Origin: Deltaproteobacteria bacterium
GTDB lineage: Bacteria > Desulfobacterota > Desulfarculia > Adiutricales > Adiutricaceae
DNA: 13,800 nucleotides
NCBI GenBank assembly: GCA_031269135.1
Contig: JAISZP010000367.1
Location: 1 to 13,800, forward strand
Direction of reading: 5' to 3'
Part shown: positions 1 to 7,776 of the stretch, one piece after another
Layout of the letters: each line of letters starts with the position of its first letter
Position numbering within the stretch: the stretch's first letter is position 1
Notes under the pieces: generated by a model
Databases searched by the model: none
The model's input: only the letters and a program-made list of their open reading frames with translations
Told to the model about the DNA's origin: nothing
Position numbers and translations under genes: made by a program

Positions 1-522
1 AAAGAGGCTGAAATTGCCTTGAAAGGACTATTCGCAGCCATTCCTTATTATATACATGTCTCAAAAGAAGCCTACTATGAAACGATATTTTATCTAATTT
101 CAGGTTTTTTAGGACAGCCTCTGGAGGTGGAAAAGGCCACAGGCGAAGGGCGAATAGATATTGTTTTAAAGATGCCTGGAACTGGAACTTTTGTCATTGA
201 GATGAAATATGAGAAGATGCCAAGCGTGAAAGGTAAAGCGGCGAAAGGTAAAAAAGGTAAAGTCGGAACAGATGATTTGCCTGCCTCCGTAGAAGAAACC
301 GAACCTAAACTTACTGATGAGCAAGAGGCCGAACTTAAGCCTAAAATTGAGGCCATTTTGAATAAGGCCGCAGAAGTTGCTCTTAAGCAGATTCAGAATA
401 AGGAATACACAGCTCCGTTTACGAAATCCGACCAGCCTATTTATCAAGCGGTCGTGGTGGTCTGTGGTCGAACAAACGTCCGAGTCATATTCCGTGAGAC
501 ACACTTGCCGACAAGCGCATAA
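1..522 (+). CDS. C-terminal part of a PD-(D/E)XK nuclease-domain protein (AAA-ATPase-like/DUF1703 type), 5' end outside window
   Basis: The reading frame is open from base 1 (the first codons read KEAEIAL) and ends at TAA 520-522, so only the C-terminal part is present. Counting from the TTG at 19, GRID (residues 44-47) followed by VIEMKY (59-64) gives the D...ExK core of a PD-(D/E)XK nuclease fold, with D47, E61 and K63. The opening LFAAIPYYIHVSKEAYYETIFY and the later ALKQIQNKEY are typical of the family in which an AAA-ATPase-like N-terminal domain is joined to a C-terminal PD-(D/E)XK domain; members are common in anaerobes and have no settled function. Between the ExK motif and the ALKQI helix there is an unusually long lysine/glutamate-rich insert (about residues 67-117) containing three KGK units made by a 9-bp repeat. 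The TTG at 19 is not a convincing start. The nuclease-fold assignment is fairly sure; the ATPase half is inferred. Confidence 0.75.
   Translation, partial: KEAEIALKGLFAAIPYYIHVSKEAYYETIFYLISGFLGQPLEVEKATGEGRIDIVLKMPGTGTFVIEMKYEKMPSVKGKAAKGKKGKVGTDDLPASVEETEPKLTDEQEAELKPKIEAILNKAAEVALKQIQNKEYTAPFTKSDQPIYQAVVVVCGRTNVRVIFRETHLPTSA
229..261 (+). repeat. 9-bp repeat AAAGGTAAA, three copies, inside the nuclease gene
   Basis: AAAGGTAAA occurs exactly at 229-237, 244-252 and 253-261. The copies are in frame and encode KGK each time. They sit just after the ExK motif of the nuclease domain. Confidence 0.7.
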
Positions 523-630
523 AGAGCGGTTTTCAGAAGGATGGCGTCAACGCCTAACTAGCATCATCATCATCTTGCTGCTTAAAAAATGTGAACGTCA
601 GCATTTTCATTTCCCGAACCACACGCGAAA

Positions 631-678
631 CAAAGCGGCGCGGCATATTCCAAACGCGGAATAAGCCGCGCCGCTTTG
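631..678. terminator. Long hairpin between convergent genes, possible terminator
   Basis: CAAAGCGGCGCGGC (631-644) pairs perfectly with GCCGCGCCGCTTTG (665-678). After one A-A mismatch a second stem TATTCC/GGAATA (646-651, 658-663) closes a loop AAACGC, giving about 20 paired bases. It lies 109 nt after the nuclease stop codon. No clean T-tract follows on the plus strand and only TTTGTTTC on the minus strand, so it is either a non-canonical terminator or another structured element. Confidence 0.45.
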
Positions 679-850
679 GCGCTCCCGCTGAATTTCTAAT
701 CATCGTAATGCGTTCCTCATTGCGCAATGACAATCTGCTCGTTTTCGCTTTGTAGAAAATCCTGTTCATCATGCGTCTGTTCGAAAATCCTTGCCGCTTA
801 TGTTTCATCCGCTCCGATTCTCCAATGCCGGAAAAAGGCGAGCGGTCTAT

Positions 851-901
851 GTTTTTCAAACGACAAGGTTTTTCAAAAGACAGCGTCTTTCAAAAGGCAG
901 T
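851..901. repeat. 17-bp tandem repeat, three degenerate copies
   Basis: The copies are GTTTTTCAAACGACAAG (851-867), GTTTTTCAAAAGACAGC (868-884) and GTCTTTCAAAAGGCAGT (885-901). They are directly adjacent and lie in non-coding DNA. Confidence 0.65.
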
Positions 902-1091
902 TTATGCGTTTTAAGGTTTTTTTTCCTGCGTCTGCCGACAGAGATATTCGTCCCATGTCCGGTCGCGCTAGACTTTATTCATCCCCAACCTCTTAGCCTG
1001 GCGACTAACGCGAGCGACCGCGCTCCCGTCGCCGAGTTCCATCGGTTGGAGCCGGTATAGCCCGCCGTCATGCCATGTTCAGAACCGCCTG

Positions 1092-1122
1092 GCGCAAACG
1101 TCCGACTTAAGCGGACTTGCGC
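1092..1122 (-). terminator. Bulged hairpin just after the RDD gene, weak terminator candidate
   Basis: On the plus strand GCGCAA-AC-GTCCG pairs with CGGAC-TTGCGC around the loop ACTTAAG: 11 pairs and a 2-nt bulge. It lies 45 nt beyond the RDD stop codon, where the end of the long minus-strand transcript is expected. There is no T-tract, so intrinsic termination is doubtful. Confidence 0.3.
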
Positions 1123-1167
1123 ATCTGTAGGCGCCTGAGCGGCGTTAATGTCTGCGATGGAAACTTT

Positions 1168-2199
1168 TCAGCTTTTAGGTGGTTCTTTTATAGGCGGCTG
1201 GGTAAGTTTATAGGCGGCGGAGGTTGAGGGACCCTTAAAAGGTTTTGAGCTTTGATTGACCTTAAGATAACCGAACAGAAGACCCCTTTCCAACTGCGCT
1301 CTTTCGGCTTTGTAGAAATCGCTTAAAAAGCGTCGCACCTTATCGGTTGGTATAGGGTCGCGGTAATCTATCTTGGCGCAAATCTTCCGGCAAACAATTT
1401 GTAAGGTGTCGTCATAGAGATTTCGTTTGGAAACAGGCAAATCGGCCACTGTCCGCAGGATATTTTCCAATACCTCAAGTTCTTGGCGACCGTATATCGA
1501 GAGCTGAGTCGGAGTAAAAACAAAGGCTTCGGAATCCTGCACCCCTAATGTGTCTTGGCTTATGTCCGACAGCAACACTCTTTTCGGCATCGTCACCACC
1601 ATCGTTCCAGCCAGCAAATCCCCAGCTCTTAAGCGATCCTTGTTAAACGACGGGAGAGCGGACAAAGTCAAAGCCCAAATTAGAGCGCCTACGCTGGGGG
1701 CGGAATTGGAAAAAAACTCGAAGAAATTTTGAAGCACAAGAGCGAGCGGAAGGAAGACCTCGACCTCCCTGGTGAGATTTCTGGCTATTATCGCTCCCGG
1801 CGTCAATTCCCCGCCTTTGCGGTTTACGACTCGTAAATTCAAGAATTTTTTTCCCGGCGTCCGCCCCTGCCAAGCTAGCTCAAAATAAATGAAATAGAGT
1901 TGACTTATGGTGAAAACGCCGAATTCAAGCAGTGTAATCAAAATAAAACTGTTTAATTTAAATAAAAATACTATGCTGACGACGAAAAATACGATGAAAC
2001 CGCCCATCAAGCAGAGATCTATCATGAAAGCCGATATCCTGGCGTTAATGCCTGCCAAATTCATCACCAAAGGGAGACCCTCAGGACTCACCAAAAGCCT
2101 GCGATCCATTTGGCTCAATCGCGCCCTTTGACTGGCTTTCGCGTTGAGGCGGTTTACGGCAGGCCGGCGCTGCCCGGCTTTTGGATTAGGCGTCGCCAT
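1168..2199 (-). CDS. RDD family membrane protein
   Basis: Membrane protein of 343 residues, the last gene of the minus-strand train. The RDD hallmark residues are visible: NARISAFMIDL (51-61, with the R...A...D pattern), then a membrane hairpin around 62-105, ELAWQGRTPGKKFLNLRVVN (107-126) and DRLRAGDLLAG (188-198). RDD proteins have unknown function, with transport suggested for some. About 150 soluble residues follow, including TQLSIYGRQELEVLE (231-245), a segment seen in RDD members encoded next to SpoIIM-type genes. The ATG start overlaps the SpoIIM stop by 14 nt and lacks a clear Shine-Dalgarno, which suggests translational coupling. The first 30 residues are rich in Arg, Lys and Ala and are absent from typical RDD proteins; M31 (2109) resembles the usual beginning but also lacks a ribosome site. 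The family call is secure; the role is not known. Confidence 0.87.
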   Translation of the reverse strand: MATPNPKAGQRRPAVNRLNAKASQRARLSQMDRRLLVSPEGLPLVMNLAGINARISAFMIDLCLMGGFIVFFVVSIVFLFKLNSFILITLLEFGVFTISQLYFIYFELAWQGRTPGKKFLNLRVVNRKGGELTPGAIIARNLTREVEVFLPLALVLQNFFEFFSNSAPSVGALIWALTLSALPSFNKDRLRAGDLLAGTMVVTMPKRVLLSDISQDTLGVQDSEAFVFTPTQLSIYGRQELEVLENILRTVADLPVSKRNLYDDTLQIVCRKICAKIDYRDPIPTDKVRRFLSDFYKAERAQLERGLLFGYLKVNQSSKPFKGPSTSAAYKLTQPPIKEPPKS

Positions 2200-3262
2200 G
2201 GGCAGGCTTGCTCGATTTTAGGCGGAAATATAAAACCCACAGAACGCCGGTCAATAAGCCGATTATGAATCTGGCCGGCGTTGAAGCGATAAGTTGTCTG
2301 AAACCGCCTTCCAAGATCCCGGCGATAAAAAGCATGATCACCGCTCCCACCATGACCTGGGCTGCTTTAAGGCCGCCTGCGGCCAGATTTTGATAACGAG
2401 ACTTGCGGCCTGGGAAGACGATGTTCGAGGCTATGGACAAACCTGCGGCGCCTGAAAGAACCACCGCCGAAAGCTCGGTGACGCCGTGGATGGAGAGCCA
2501 AGCTAAAAACTCCGCCGTCAACTGCTTGTCGTGATGCAGACCAATCATGGCGCCCAACAACAAGCCGTTATAAAAAATAAGTAAAATCGTGGGCACGCCG
2601 AAGGCGAAGCCTAAGCCGAAACTTAAAAGGCAAACGGCGGTATTGTGCCGAAAGAGGGTATTGGCGAAGTAGATGAACGACTCTTGAAAGCCTTGCCAGG
2701 GAAGGAAAATTTCGTTTTTCAAAAGATCGTTCGTCGTCGATGAGTAATTCCGATCGTCGCTGACGAAACTTGGCACCAGAAGGTCGAAGTTGTCATGGTT
2801 GCTGGTGACCATGACGAACCCGACCAAGACGGCGAGCAACAAAAGACAAGCCGTGACGAATATGTAGCGTTTGAGAGCCCTTACGGAACTTGGAAATCCA
2901 TTCAGCAAAAACTCCGCCGAGCATTCATACAAACTCTTTCTGGGGCCGTAGACGACCAAATAAGCTCTGATGGAGAGGTTTTCAAGGTATTCGGCCAGGT
3001 TTTTGTCTAAGATGGTGTTTCTGGCGACCGCCAGAGAGGAAATCTCGGCTTGATAGAGTTTGGGGAGTTCGATGGCCTGCTGGGTCGTCAGAGAGCCTAT
3101 GCCTTTTTTCTCGACTAAACTCACCAAATCGTCCAACTGCTGCCAGCTTTTCTCTCGGCCTCGCCGAAAATTGGCGCTCCGCAACGTAACGACGCCGCCG
3201 TCGCCGGAGACGACTTGAGCGCTCGCTTGCTCGGGCGCCGACTTTTCAAGGGTATGGCTCAC
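2186..3262 (-). CDS. SpoIIM-family (stage II sporulation protein M-like) integral membrane protein
   Basis: Protein of 358 residues of the COG1300/SpoIIM-like family. A cytoplasmic N-terminal helical domain (about 30-125: FRRGREKSWQQLDDLV, LPKLYQAEISSLAVAR) is followed by several hydrophobic segments at about 132-152, 208-240, 253-280, 299-317 and 331-346. The family-type motif HGVTELSAVVLSGAAGL lies at 259-275. Nothing else in the window points to sporulation. In non-sporulating bacteria this family is usually encoded with RDD, MoxR and DUF58 genes, as here, and its role there is unknown. The start is GTG in a GTGA overlap with the DUF58 stop codon, preceded by AGAGGA five bases upstream, a good ribosome site that fixes the start. 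The stop is TAA at 2186-2188, inside the RDD gene. Confidence 0.87.
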   Translation of the reverse strand: MSHTLEKSAPEQASAQVVSGDGGVVTLRSANFRRGREKSWQQLDDLVSLVEKKGIGSLTTQQAIELPKLYQAEISSLAVARNTILDKNLAEYLENLSIRAYLVVYGPRKSLYECSAEFLLNGFPSSVRALKRYIFVTACLLLLAVLVGFVMVTSNHDNFDLLVPSFVSDDRNYSSTTNDLLKNEIFLPWQGFQESFIYFANTLFRHNTAVCLLSFGLGFAFGVPTILLIFYNGLLLGAMIGLHHDKQLTAEFLAWLSIHGVTELSAVVLSGAAGLSIASNIVFPGRKSRYQNLAAGGLKAAQVMVGAVIMLFIAGILEGGFRQLIASTPARFIIGLLTGVLWVLYFRLKSSKPAHGDA

Positions 3263-4578
3263 AAAAGTCCTCTTTGCTTAATCGTCAGGTAGCGGTTAAG
3301 GATGGCGGAAGTTAAAGCCGAGGGCGGGACATCTATTGTATGGACGCCCAGGCGAACGGCTTTTTCCAACACGATGGAGCGTTCCCTGGCGAAGCCGTCG
3401 GCGATGACGCTTTTGGAAATATGTTCAAACCCGATGGGATTTTGATTCTTAAGCTTCGTCAACAGCGGATCGGGCATAGTCACGAAAAAGACCATGTGCT
3501 TTCTGGCCAGCAGCCCCAAGGCCTCGACTAAAAAATCTGCGGTTACGGTATCGATGAACTCGGTGAATATCACGATCAACGAGCGGTGAGGGAGGCGCGA
3601 TTGGAGTTCGGCCAAGCCCACCGTAAAATTCGTTTCGCATGTTTGGTAAGTCAGGTTGGCGGTGAAGTGCTGAAGTTTCGCGAAAAACGAGTGTCCCCTA
3701 GTCGGTTTCAGAAAACTGTTGAAAGTGAGATCGAATCCTGAGGCCCCGACCATGTCGCCGCTTAATAGACTCACCCAGGCCAAGACCAAGCCCGCTCTTA
3801 TGAAGTGGTCGAGCTTGGAGAGTCCATTTATGGGTTCGGTCATTAATCGTCCGGTATCGAAGCCGAGCACGATTTGATTGTTTTTCTCTTGACGAAATTC
3901 CTTGGCCAGCAGCTTTCTGTGTCTGGCGGAATGCTTCCAGTCTATGGTGCGGTTATCCATCCCAGGCGCAAAGTCCACCAGGGAGTCGAACTCCACGCCT
4001 TCTCCTCTGAAGGGCTGATTTTTCAAGCCTAAGACGGCATCGTAGTGAAAAAACATCAAAGCCTGTTCATGCAGACCTTGGATATTTTGAATGACGTCGA
4101 TCGCTCCGGACAAAGGCTTGATTTTATGGCTTTGACATAAACCCAGCGGCCCTCGCCAACGCAGCCAAAGGTTGCCGAGCAAGAGCCGGCCGCGTCGGCG
4201 AGGTTTCAAAGGAAGTCGCAAGGTCGCTGTGCCGTTTATCAGCGCGGCGGACACTATCGGGGTTTCCATGGACGCCAAAGGACCTTCCCCCAACTCAAGC
4301 TTAGCCTCAAAGACGGTATTTCTCTTGGCTGCGGTATGCTTGATCGTGACGGTGAGAAAATCGTCGACTCCAAGAGATATTCGGCTAGGCGCCGCCGTTT
4401 CGACGTCCAAGTTTCCGGCGGGCGCGATCATGGACACGTCGGCGAACATGACCATCAGGCACATGAAGGGGTAGTACAGCGCCGTCAGCCAATGGCTCTC
4501 GAATACGGCCAGCGTCAAGGCCGCCAGCGGCGCCGACAAGGCGAAGATCAAGGCGAGTTTTACGGTCGGCTTGATCAT
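3259..4578 (-). CDS. DUF58 protein with degenerate von Willebrand A domain
   Basis: Protein of 439 residues. Two hydrophobic segments (about 8-25 and 31-50) anchor it. A beta-rich region follows, then the diagnostic DUF58 block: FDSLVDFAPGMDN (197-209) and RTIDWKHSAR (210-219), matching the family's PGDD-R-IDW-AR pattern. A von Willebrand A-like fold follows, starting at VLGFDTGRLM (237-246). The metal-site motif is DTGR rather than DxSxS, so metal binding is probably altered; this is frequent in DUF58 proteins. Partner genes are MoxR (upstream, ATGA overlap of 4 nt) and SpoIIM (downstream, GTGA overlap of 4 nt). DUF58 and MoxR proteins form a recurrent pair thought to work on envelope or metalloprotein-type targets. 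No strong ribosome site precedes the ATG, consistent with coupling to MoxR translation. Confidence 0.9.
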   Translation of the reverse strand: MIKPTVKLALIFALSAPLAALTLAVFESHWLTALYYPFMCLMVMFADVSMIAPAGNLDVETAAPSRISLGVDDFLTVTIKHTAAKRNTVFEAKLELGEGPLASMETPIVSAALINGTATLRLPLKPRRRGRLLLGNLWLRWRGPLGLCQSHKIKPLSGAIDVIQNIQGLHEQALMFFHYDAVLGLKNQPFRGEGVEFDSLVDFAPGMDNRTIDWKHSARHRKLLAKEFRQEKNNQIVLGFDTGRLMTEPINGLSKLDHFIRAGLVLAWVSLLSGDMVGASGFDLTFNSFLKPTRGHSFFAKLQHFTANLTYQTCETNFTVGLAELQSRLPHRSLIVIFTEFIDTVTADFLVEALGLLARKHMVFFVTMPDPLLTKLKNQNPIGFEHISKSVIADGFARERSIVLEKAVRLGVHTIDVPPSALTSAILNRYLTIKQRGLL

Positions 4579-5531
4579 CTTGGAGCCGGGGTCTGAGAGA
4601 GCATGGCCGCGACCGCTTGGTCGGGCGTTATTCCGTCCATATCGGAAGCCGGAGTCATGACCAGCCTGTGCCGAAGAAGCGGCGGGGCCAAGGTTTTTAT
4701 GTCGTCGGGCAGCACATAGTCTCTCCCGGCGATGGCGGCGTAGGCCCTGGAGGCTGAGGCGAGCATGTTCGCGGCCCTGGGCGAGGCGCCGGTTTCGATG
4801 GCCGGGTTCGTCCGGGTGTTTCTGATCAGATCCACTATGTAGGCGATGAGTTCTTCCGAGAGCTTTATTTGTTTGGCGACCGAGCGGGCGTATCGGACAT
4901 GTTCTCTGGTGACGATGGGGACGAGATTGAAATCGGAAAGAGTCGGCATCGCCGGCCCGAGACCGTGGCGCTTGACTATCTCCATCTCTTGATCTCTTTG
5001 GGGATAAGGGATTTCAATCTTAAACAGAAATCTATCCAACTGGGCCTCGGGCAGGGGGTAAGTCCCTTGTTGCTCGATGGGGTTTTCGGTGGCGACGACC
5101 AGAAAATCCTCGCCGAGATCGTAGGTTTGGCGGTCGATGGTCACCTTTCGCTCATTCATGGCCTGAAGCAGAGCCGCCTGGGTCTTGGGAGGGGTGCGAT
5201 TTATTTCGTCGGCCAAGAGGATCTCGGTGAAGATCGGCCCTTGGGTCAGAGTGAAGGTGTTCGTCTGAAAGTTGAATAGATTTGTTCCTAAAATGTCTCC
5301 CGGCATCATGTCGGGGGTGAACTGGATTCTGCCGAACTTGAGATCCATCGAGGCCGCTAGAGCCTGCACCAAAAGGGTCTTGCCCGTTCCGGGGACGCCT
5401 TCCAAAATCACATGGCCGCTGGAGAAAAGGCTCGTTAAAAGCAGGTCGACGGCGTTTTGCTGCCCGACTAAGACCTTCGCGATTTCAGTTCTAATGCTCT
5501 TGGCGATGTCGGCTATTAGTTGTAGGTCCAC
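4575..5531 (-). CDS. MoxR-family AAA+ ATPase
   Basis: Protein of 318 residues, the normal length for a MoxR ATPase. All the AAA+ elements are present: Walker A GVPGTGKT (45-52), Walker B LLADEINR (105-112), sensor 1 in VVATENP (145-151), the arginine-bearing AQLDRF (163-168) and sensor 2 in GASPRA (248-253). MoxR proteins act as cytoplasmic chaperone-like ATPases, generally with a von Willebrand A/DUF58 partner, which is the next gene here. The start is a GTG preceded by GGAAGGAAGAG in the mRNA sense and lies 41 nt inside the DUF4350 gene. The first residues (IAKSIRTEIAKVLVGQ) match the usual family N-terminus, supporting this start. The stop overlaps the DUF58 ATG. All catalytic residues look intact, so the enzyme should be active. 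Confidence 0.95.
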   Translation of the reverse strand: MDLQLIADIAKSIRTEIAKVLVGQQNAVDLLLTSLFSSGHVILEGVPGTGKTLLVQALAASMDLKFGRIQFTPDMMPGDILGTNLFNFQTNTFTLTQGPIFTEILLADEINRTPPKTQAALLQAMNERKVTIDRQTYDLGEDFLVVATENPIEQQGTYPLPEAQLDRFLFKIEIPYPQRDQEMEIVKRHGLGPAMPTLSDFNLVPIVTREHVRYARSVAKQIKLSEELIAYIVDLIRNTRTNPAIETGASPRAANMLASASRAYAAIAGRDYVLPDDIKTLAPPLLRHRLVMTPASDMDGITPDQAVAAMLSQTPAPR

Positions 5532-6744
5532 TTTCGATCTCTTCCTTCCATTTGTGGATGGTTAAGGCGCATTTGAGCAAATTGACGGGAGATTTTTCCA
5601 GCTTGGCCGAGGAAACTTCACTGAGGATCCTGCGAAGATCTCTCGCTCCTTTGGAGGCGGAAGCGTTGGCCAGCCAGTCTATGCTTTGACGTCTGTCTAG
5701 AGTTCTTGGGGCGTGGAGGCTCTTGGCCGCCGAGCGAATGGTCAGCTCGACGTACCCGTCGACGATCGGCTCCATATGACCGGATCTGGCCAGCAGCCGG
5801 GCGCTGTTTTCGATCAGCTTGGCTTTTCCGAAGTCAACCGAAGAGGGTTCTAAATCCAGACCTCCAAAACGTCGCCAACAGGCCAAGAGCAACAAAATAG
5901 CCGAGACGGCGACGAGAATGGTCACGATGATCATGGGAAACCTCAACATTGAAGGAACAACGGCGGAGGAAGGCTTTTTATCGACATAGGGAAAAAACGG
6001 CTCCGAAAATATGATGGGTCCGCCGGCCCCGGAGTCTTCATAGACATACTCGATAATATCGACTATGAACCTCGGATTGTCTCCTTTGGACAAGCCCAGA
6101 TTATTGGCTAAATCAGGGTCCGATAGGATGTAGAAGTTTTGCCCCTCGACGGACAATAAGCCGAATAAAACCCCTTGTTCTGTGTATATTATAGGCTTTA
6201 CATCCGGATGATTCATCAGCTGGACCTCCGGCAGCGGCGGCGTCGGAGCGGAGGGCAGCGCCGCGGACATTTCGAAAGACTCCGGCTGCGGCGAACGCCT
6301 GACGTCCAAAAATTCGCCGGTGACGAATAAGGCAAGTTCATTGACCAGATCTTCGTTCATAAGGCTTTGGTCGATGACCCATTTTCTTTTCGACATGTTC
6401 GGGAGGTACAGCCATTTGGGAAGTATGAGCAAGGCGTTGTCGGCGTCCGTAGCGGAAGCCGCCGCCGGCATGGAAGACGTCAAAACATATAAATCCTCAG
6501 GCGAATTTTGATGGGGTTCGTTGAGCAGTAGTCTTACGGCGCCCGGGCCGGATTTGGAGAGTATTTCGTACAGGCCCGCGTAGCCGACGCAAGAGACCGA
6601 GTAGGTGGAAGCTCCGATATCGTCGCCGTAGTCGTGGGAAGGAGAAAAAAACCCCCGCGACTGCAAAAGCAGCGTGAGCATATAGGCGAATACGCCTCCA
6701 AGCAAAACTATAAGAATGGCGGGTATGGAAAACTTGGCGTTCAT
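5491..6744 (-). CDS. DUF4350-type membrane protein
   Basis: Protein of 417 residues with one membrane segment at each end of a large, probably periplasmic, domain: TM1 about 7-27 and TM2 about 268-289. After TM1 comes a Ser/Tyr/Gly-rich stretch, GASTYSVSCVGYAGLYEIL (44-62), typical of DUF4350 proteins in MoxR operons. YILSDPDLANNLGL (205-218) followed by GDN is a second family block. A cytoplasmic helical tail (300-417) follows TM2. The family is described as a possible binding or sensing domain but has no assigned function. The ATG overlaps the DUF4129 stop by 4 nt (ATGA), without an obvious Shine-Dalgarno. A proline-rich linker (about 164-172) divides the extracytoplasmic domain. The neighbour set supports the family call; it rests on motif memory rather than a profile search. 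Confidence 0.8.
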   Translation of the reverse strand: MNAKFSIPAILIVLLGGVFAYMLTLLLQSRGFFSPSHDYGDDIGASTYSVSCVGYAGLYEILSKSGPGAVRLLLNEPHQNSPEDLYVLTSSMPAAASATDADNALLILPKWLYLPNMSKRKWVIDQSLMNEDLVNELALFVTGEFLDVRRSPQPESFEMSAALPSAPTPPLPEVQLMNHPDVKPIIYTEQGVLFGLLSVEGQNFYILSDPDLANNLGLSKGDNPRFIVDIIEYVYEDSGAGGPIIFSEPFFPYVDKKPSSAVVPSMLRFPMIIVTILVAVSAILLLLACWRRFGGLDLEPSSVDFGKAKLIENSARLLARSGHMEPIVDGYVELTIRSAAKSLHAPRTLDRRQSIDWLANASASKGARDLRRILSEVSSAKLEKSPVNLLKCALTIHKWKEEIESGPTTNSRHRQEH

Positions 6745-7646
6745 CTGGATGCGGTCGCGACCTCAGCGGCGCTGAGTTTATGATTAGATTTTGGGAGCGC
6801 CGTCAAGGCGGCTTTGAATTTGTCGAAAAGGCTTCGGCACTGAAGGTAGTCTTCTTTTTTCGGAATAAAGTTGCCGAACCAGCACAATTCCACCTTTTCG
6901 ACGATCCGACTCATATTCTCGGCGGGGCCGGGAGACAAGCCGAGATTATTCACGATCTCTCTACTGGTCAAAGAACTTGGAAGCGAGCTGTTCATTTGAT
7001 TTTTCAGCTCTTCGATGGTCGACAGAAGCAGCGAATGCATAGCTTCTATATACAAGCCGTCGTCGGCCAGCTCGTCCGCCTGCTTTTGGATCTTAGCCAG
7101 CGCCGCCGGGTCAAGGGAGGTTTGACCAGGCTCTTGTTCGACTTTGGTCTTTCTGATTTTACGGCGGTGATAATGCTTCACTAAAGAGAAAATAATCAAA
7201 GCTAAAAGAACGGCGCCTGGAATGGCCAACGCTTTCCAGGAGAGATCGAAATTAAATTTTGGGAGCTTGGTTTGCGGGGCGCTTTTCTCAAATTCGGTCT
7301 GAAGGTCGAGGTCTTTGGCCGCCTGGCGGAAGACTTCGGCTGGGTCCTGTCGATGGAAGCCTTTTTGAACGCTGGGAGAGGCGGCGTCGGATTGACTGAA
7401 GGCTTGAGAGCAAAAGGCCGAAACCGCAATTAAGTTGACAAGCGTCGCCAAAGCGGCGAACAATATAGCTTTCTTGATAGTTTTCTTGAAAGCTTTCTTG
7501 AAAGTTTTCTCGTCGACGGTCATGGAAGCTTTCGCGTCAGCTTTCTCGGCGGCGATTCCGCAGGCGAATCTCTGGAGAGCCGTCCAAAATGAAATCAGGT
7601 GCGCCAAAACGGAGTTCACTGAAGCGGTGACAGCCGAAAATTTCAC
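6741..7646 (-). CDS. DUF4129 domain membrane protein with a lysine-repeat N-terminus
   Basis: Protein of 301 residues. Its C-terminal half resembles the DUF4129 domain often found beside MoxR/DUF58 genes: EAMHSLLLSTIEEL (203-216), SLTSREIVNNL (226-236) and VELCWFG followed by DYLQCR. A membrane segment lies at about 139-157, and a signal-like hydrophobic stretch ends near AFSQS about residue 86. The start is GTG at 7646, directly after an in-frame TGA and preceded by AGAGGGAA; the only later ATG (7523) has no ribosome site. Upstream of the hydrophobic stretch the N-terminus carries KTFKKAFKKTIKKAI, encoded by four 12-bp repeats, so the positively charged region is much longer than usual. The gene follows the only real gap in the operon (218 nt). 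Product role: an accessory subunit of the MoxR membrane complex, by inference. Confidence 0.78.
   Translation of the reverse strand: MKFSAVTASVNSVLAHLISFWTALQRFACGIAAEKADAKASMTVDEKTFKKAFKKTIKKAILFAALATLVNLIAVSAFCSQAFSQSDAASPSVQKGFHRQDPAEVFRQAAKDLDLQTEFEKSAPQTKLPKFNFDLSWKALAIPGAVLLALIIFSLVKHYHRRKIRKTKVEQEPGQTSLDPAALAKIQKQADELADDGLYIEAMHSLLLSTIEELKNQMNSSLPSSLTSREIVNNLGLSPGPAENMSRIVEKVELCWFGNFIPKKEDYLQCRSLFDKFKAALTALPKSNHKLSAAEVATASR
7465..7512 (-). repeat. 12-bp tandem repeat, four copies, in the DUF4129 gene
   Basis: On the plus strand the units are ATAGCTTTCTTG, ATAGTTTTCTTG, AAAGCTTTCTTG and AAAGTTTTCTCG. They are adjacent and in frame, and encode a tetrapeptide of the form KK(A/T)(F/I) on the minus strand, directly before the signal-like hydrophobic segment. 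Confidence 0.75.
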
Positions 7647-7776
7647 TCAGGACTTCCCTCTGACTTTAGTCGTCGCCCATATTAGGTTTGACCCTTAATT
7701 TAGGCTGAAAGAAAAATTTGATCTTAAAGTTTCGCCCGCGCTCTCAAGCAAGAGTTTGACCGGCGTTATGCGGAAA

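Larger units (their letters stand above)
523..1167. other. Intergenic region without a supported gene
   Basis: This 645-bp gap lies between two convergent transcripts (nuclease gene on plus, RDD gene on minus). I see no reading frame with a credible ribosome site or recognisable domain. It holds a strong hairpin (631-678), a 14-bp perfect palindrome TCATTGCGCAATGA (717-730), a 17-bp tandem repeat (851-901), a nested hairpin (1001-1032: GCGAC/GTCGC outside GAGCG/CGCTC) and a bulged hairpin (1092-1122). Confidence 0.6.

Noticed and set aside
554..859. Minus-strand basic frame of 101 codons crossing the hairpin
   Set aside because: No ribosome site or recognisable domain; it runs through the 631-678 inverted repeat and ends in an aspartate run produced by repeated CAT triplets.
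4869..5279. 136-codon plus-strand frame opposite MoxR
   Set aside because: It lies wholly antisense to a MoxR gene with all catalytic motifs; no domain and no ribosome site of its own.
6780..7184. 134-codon plus-strand frame opposite the DUF4129 gene
   Set aside because: Antisense shadow of the well supported minus-strand gene.
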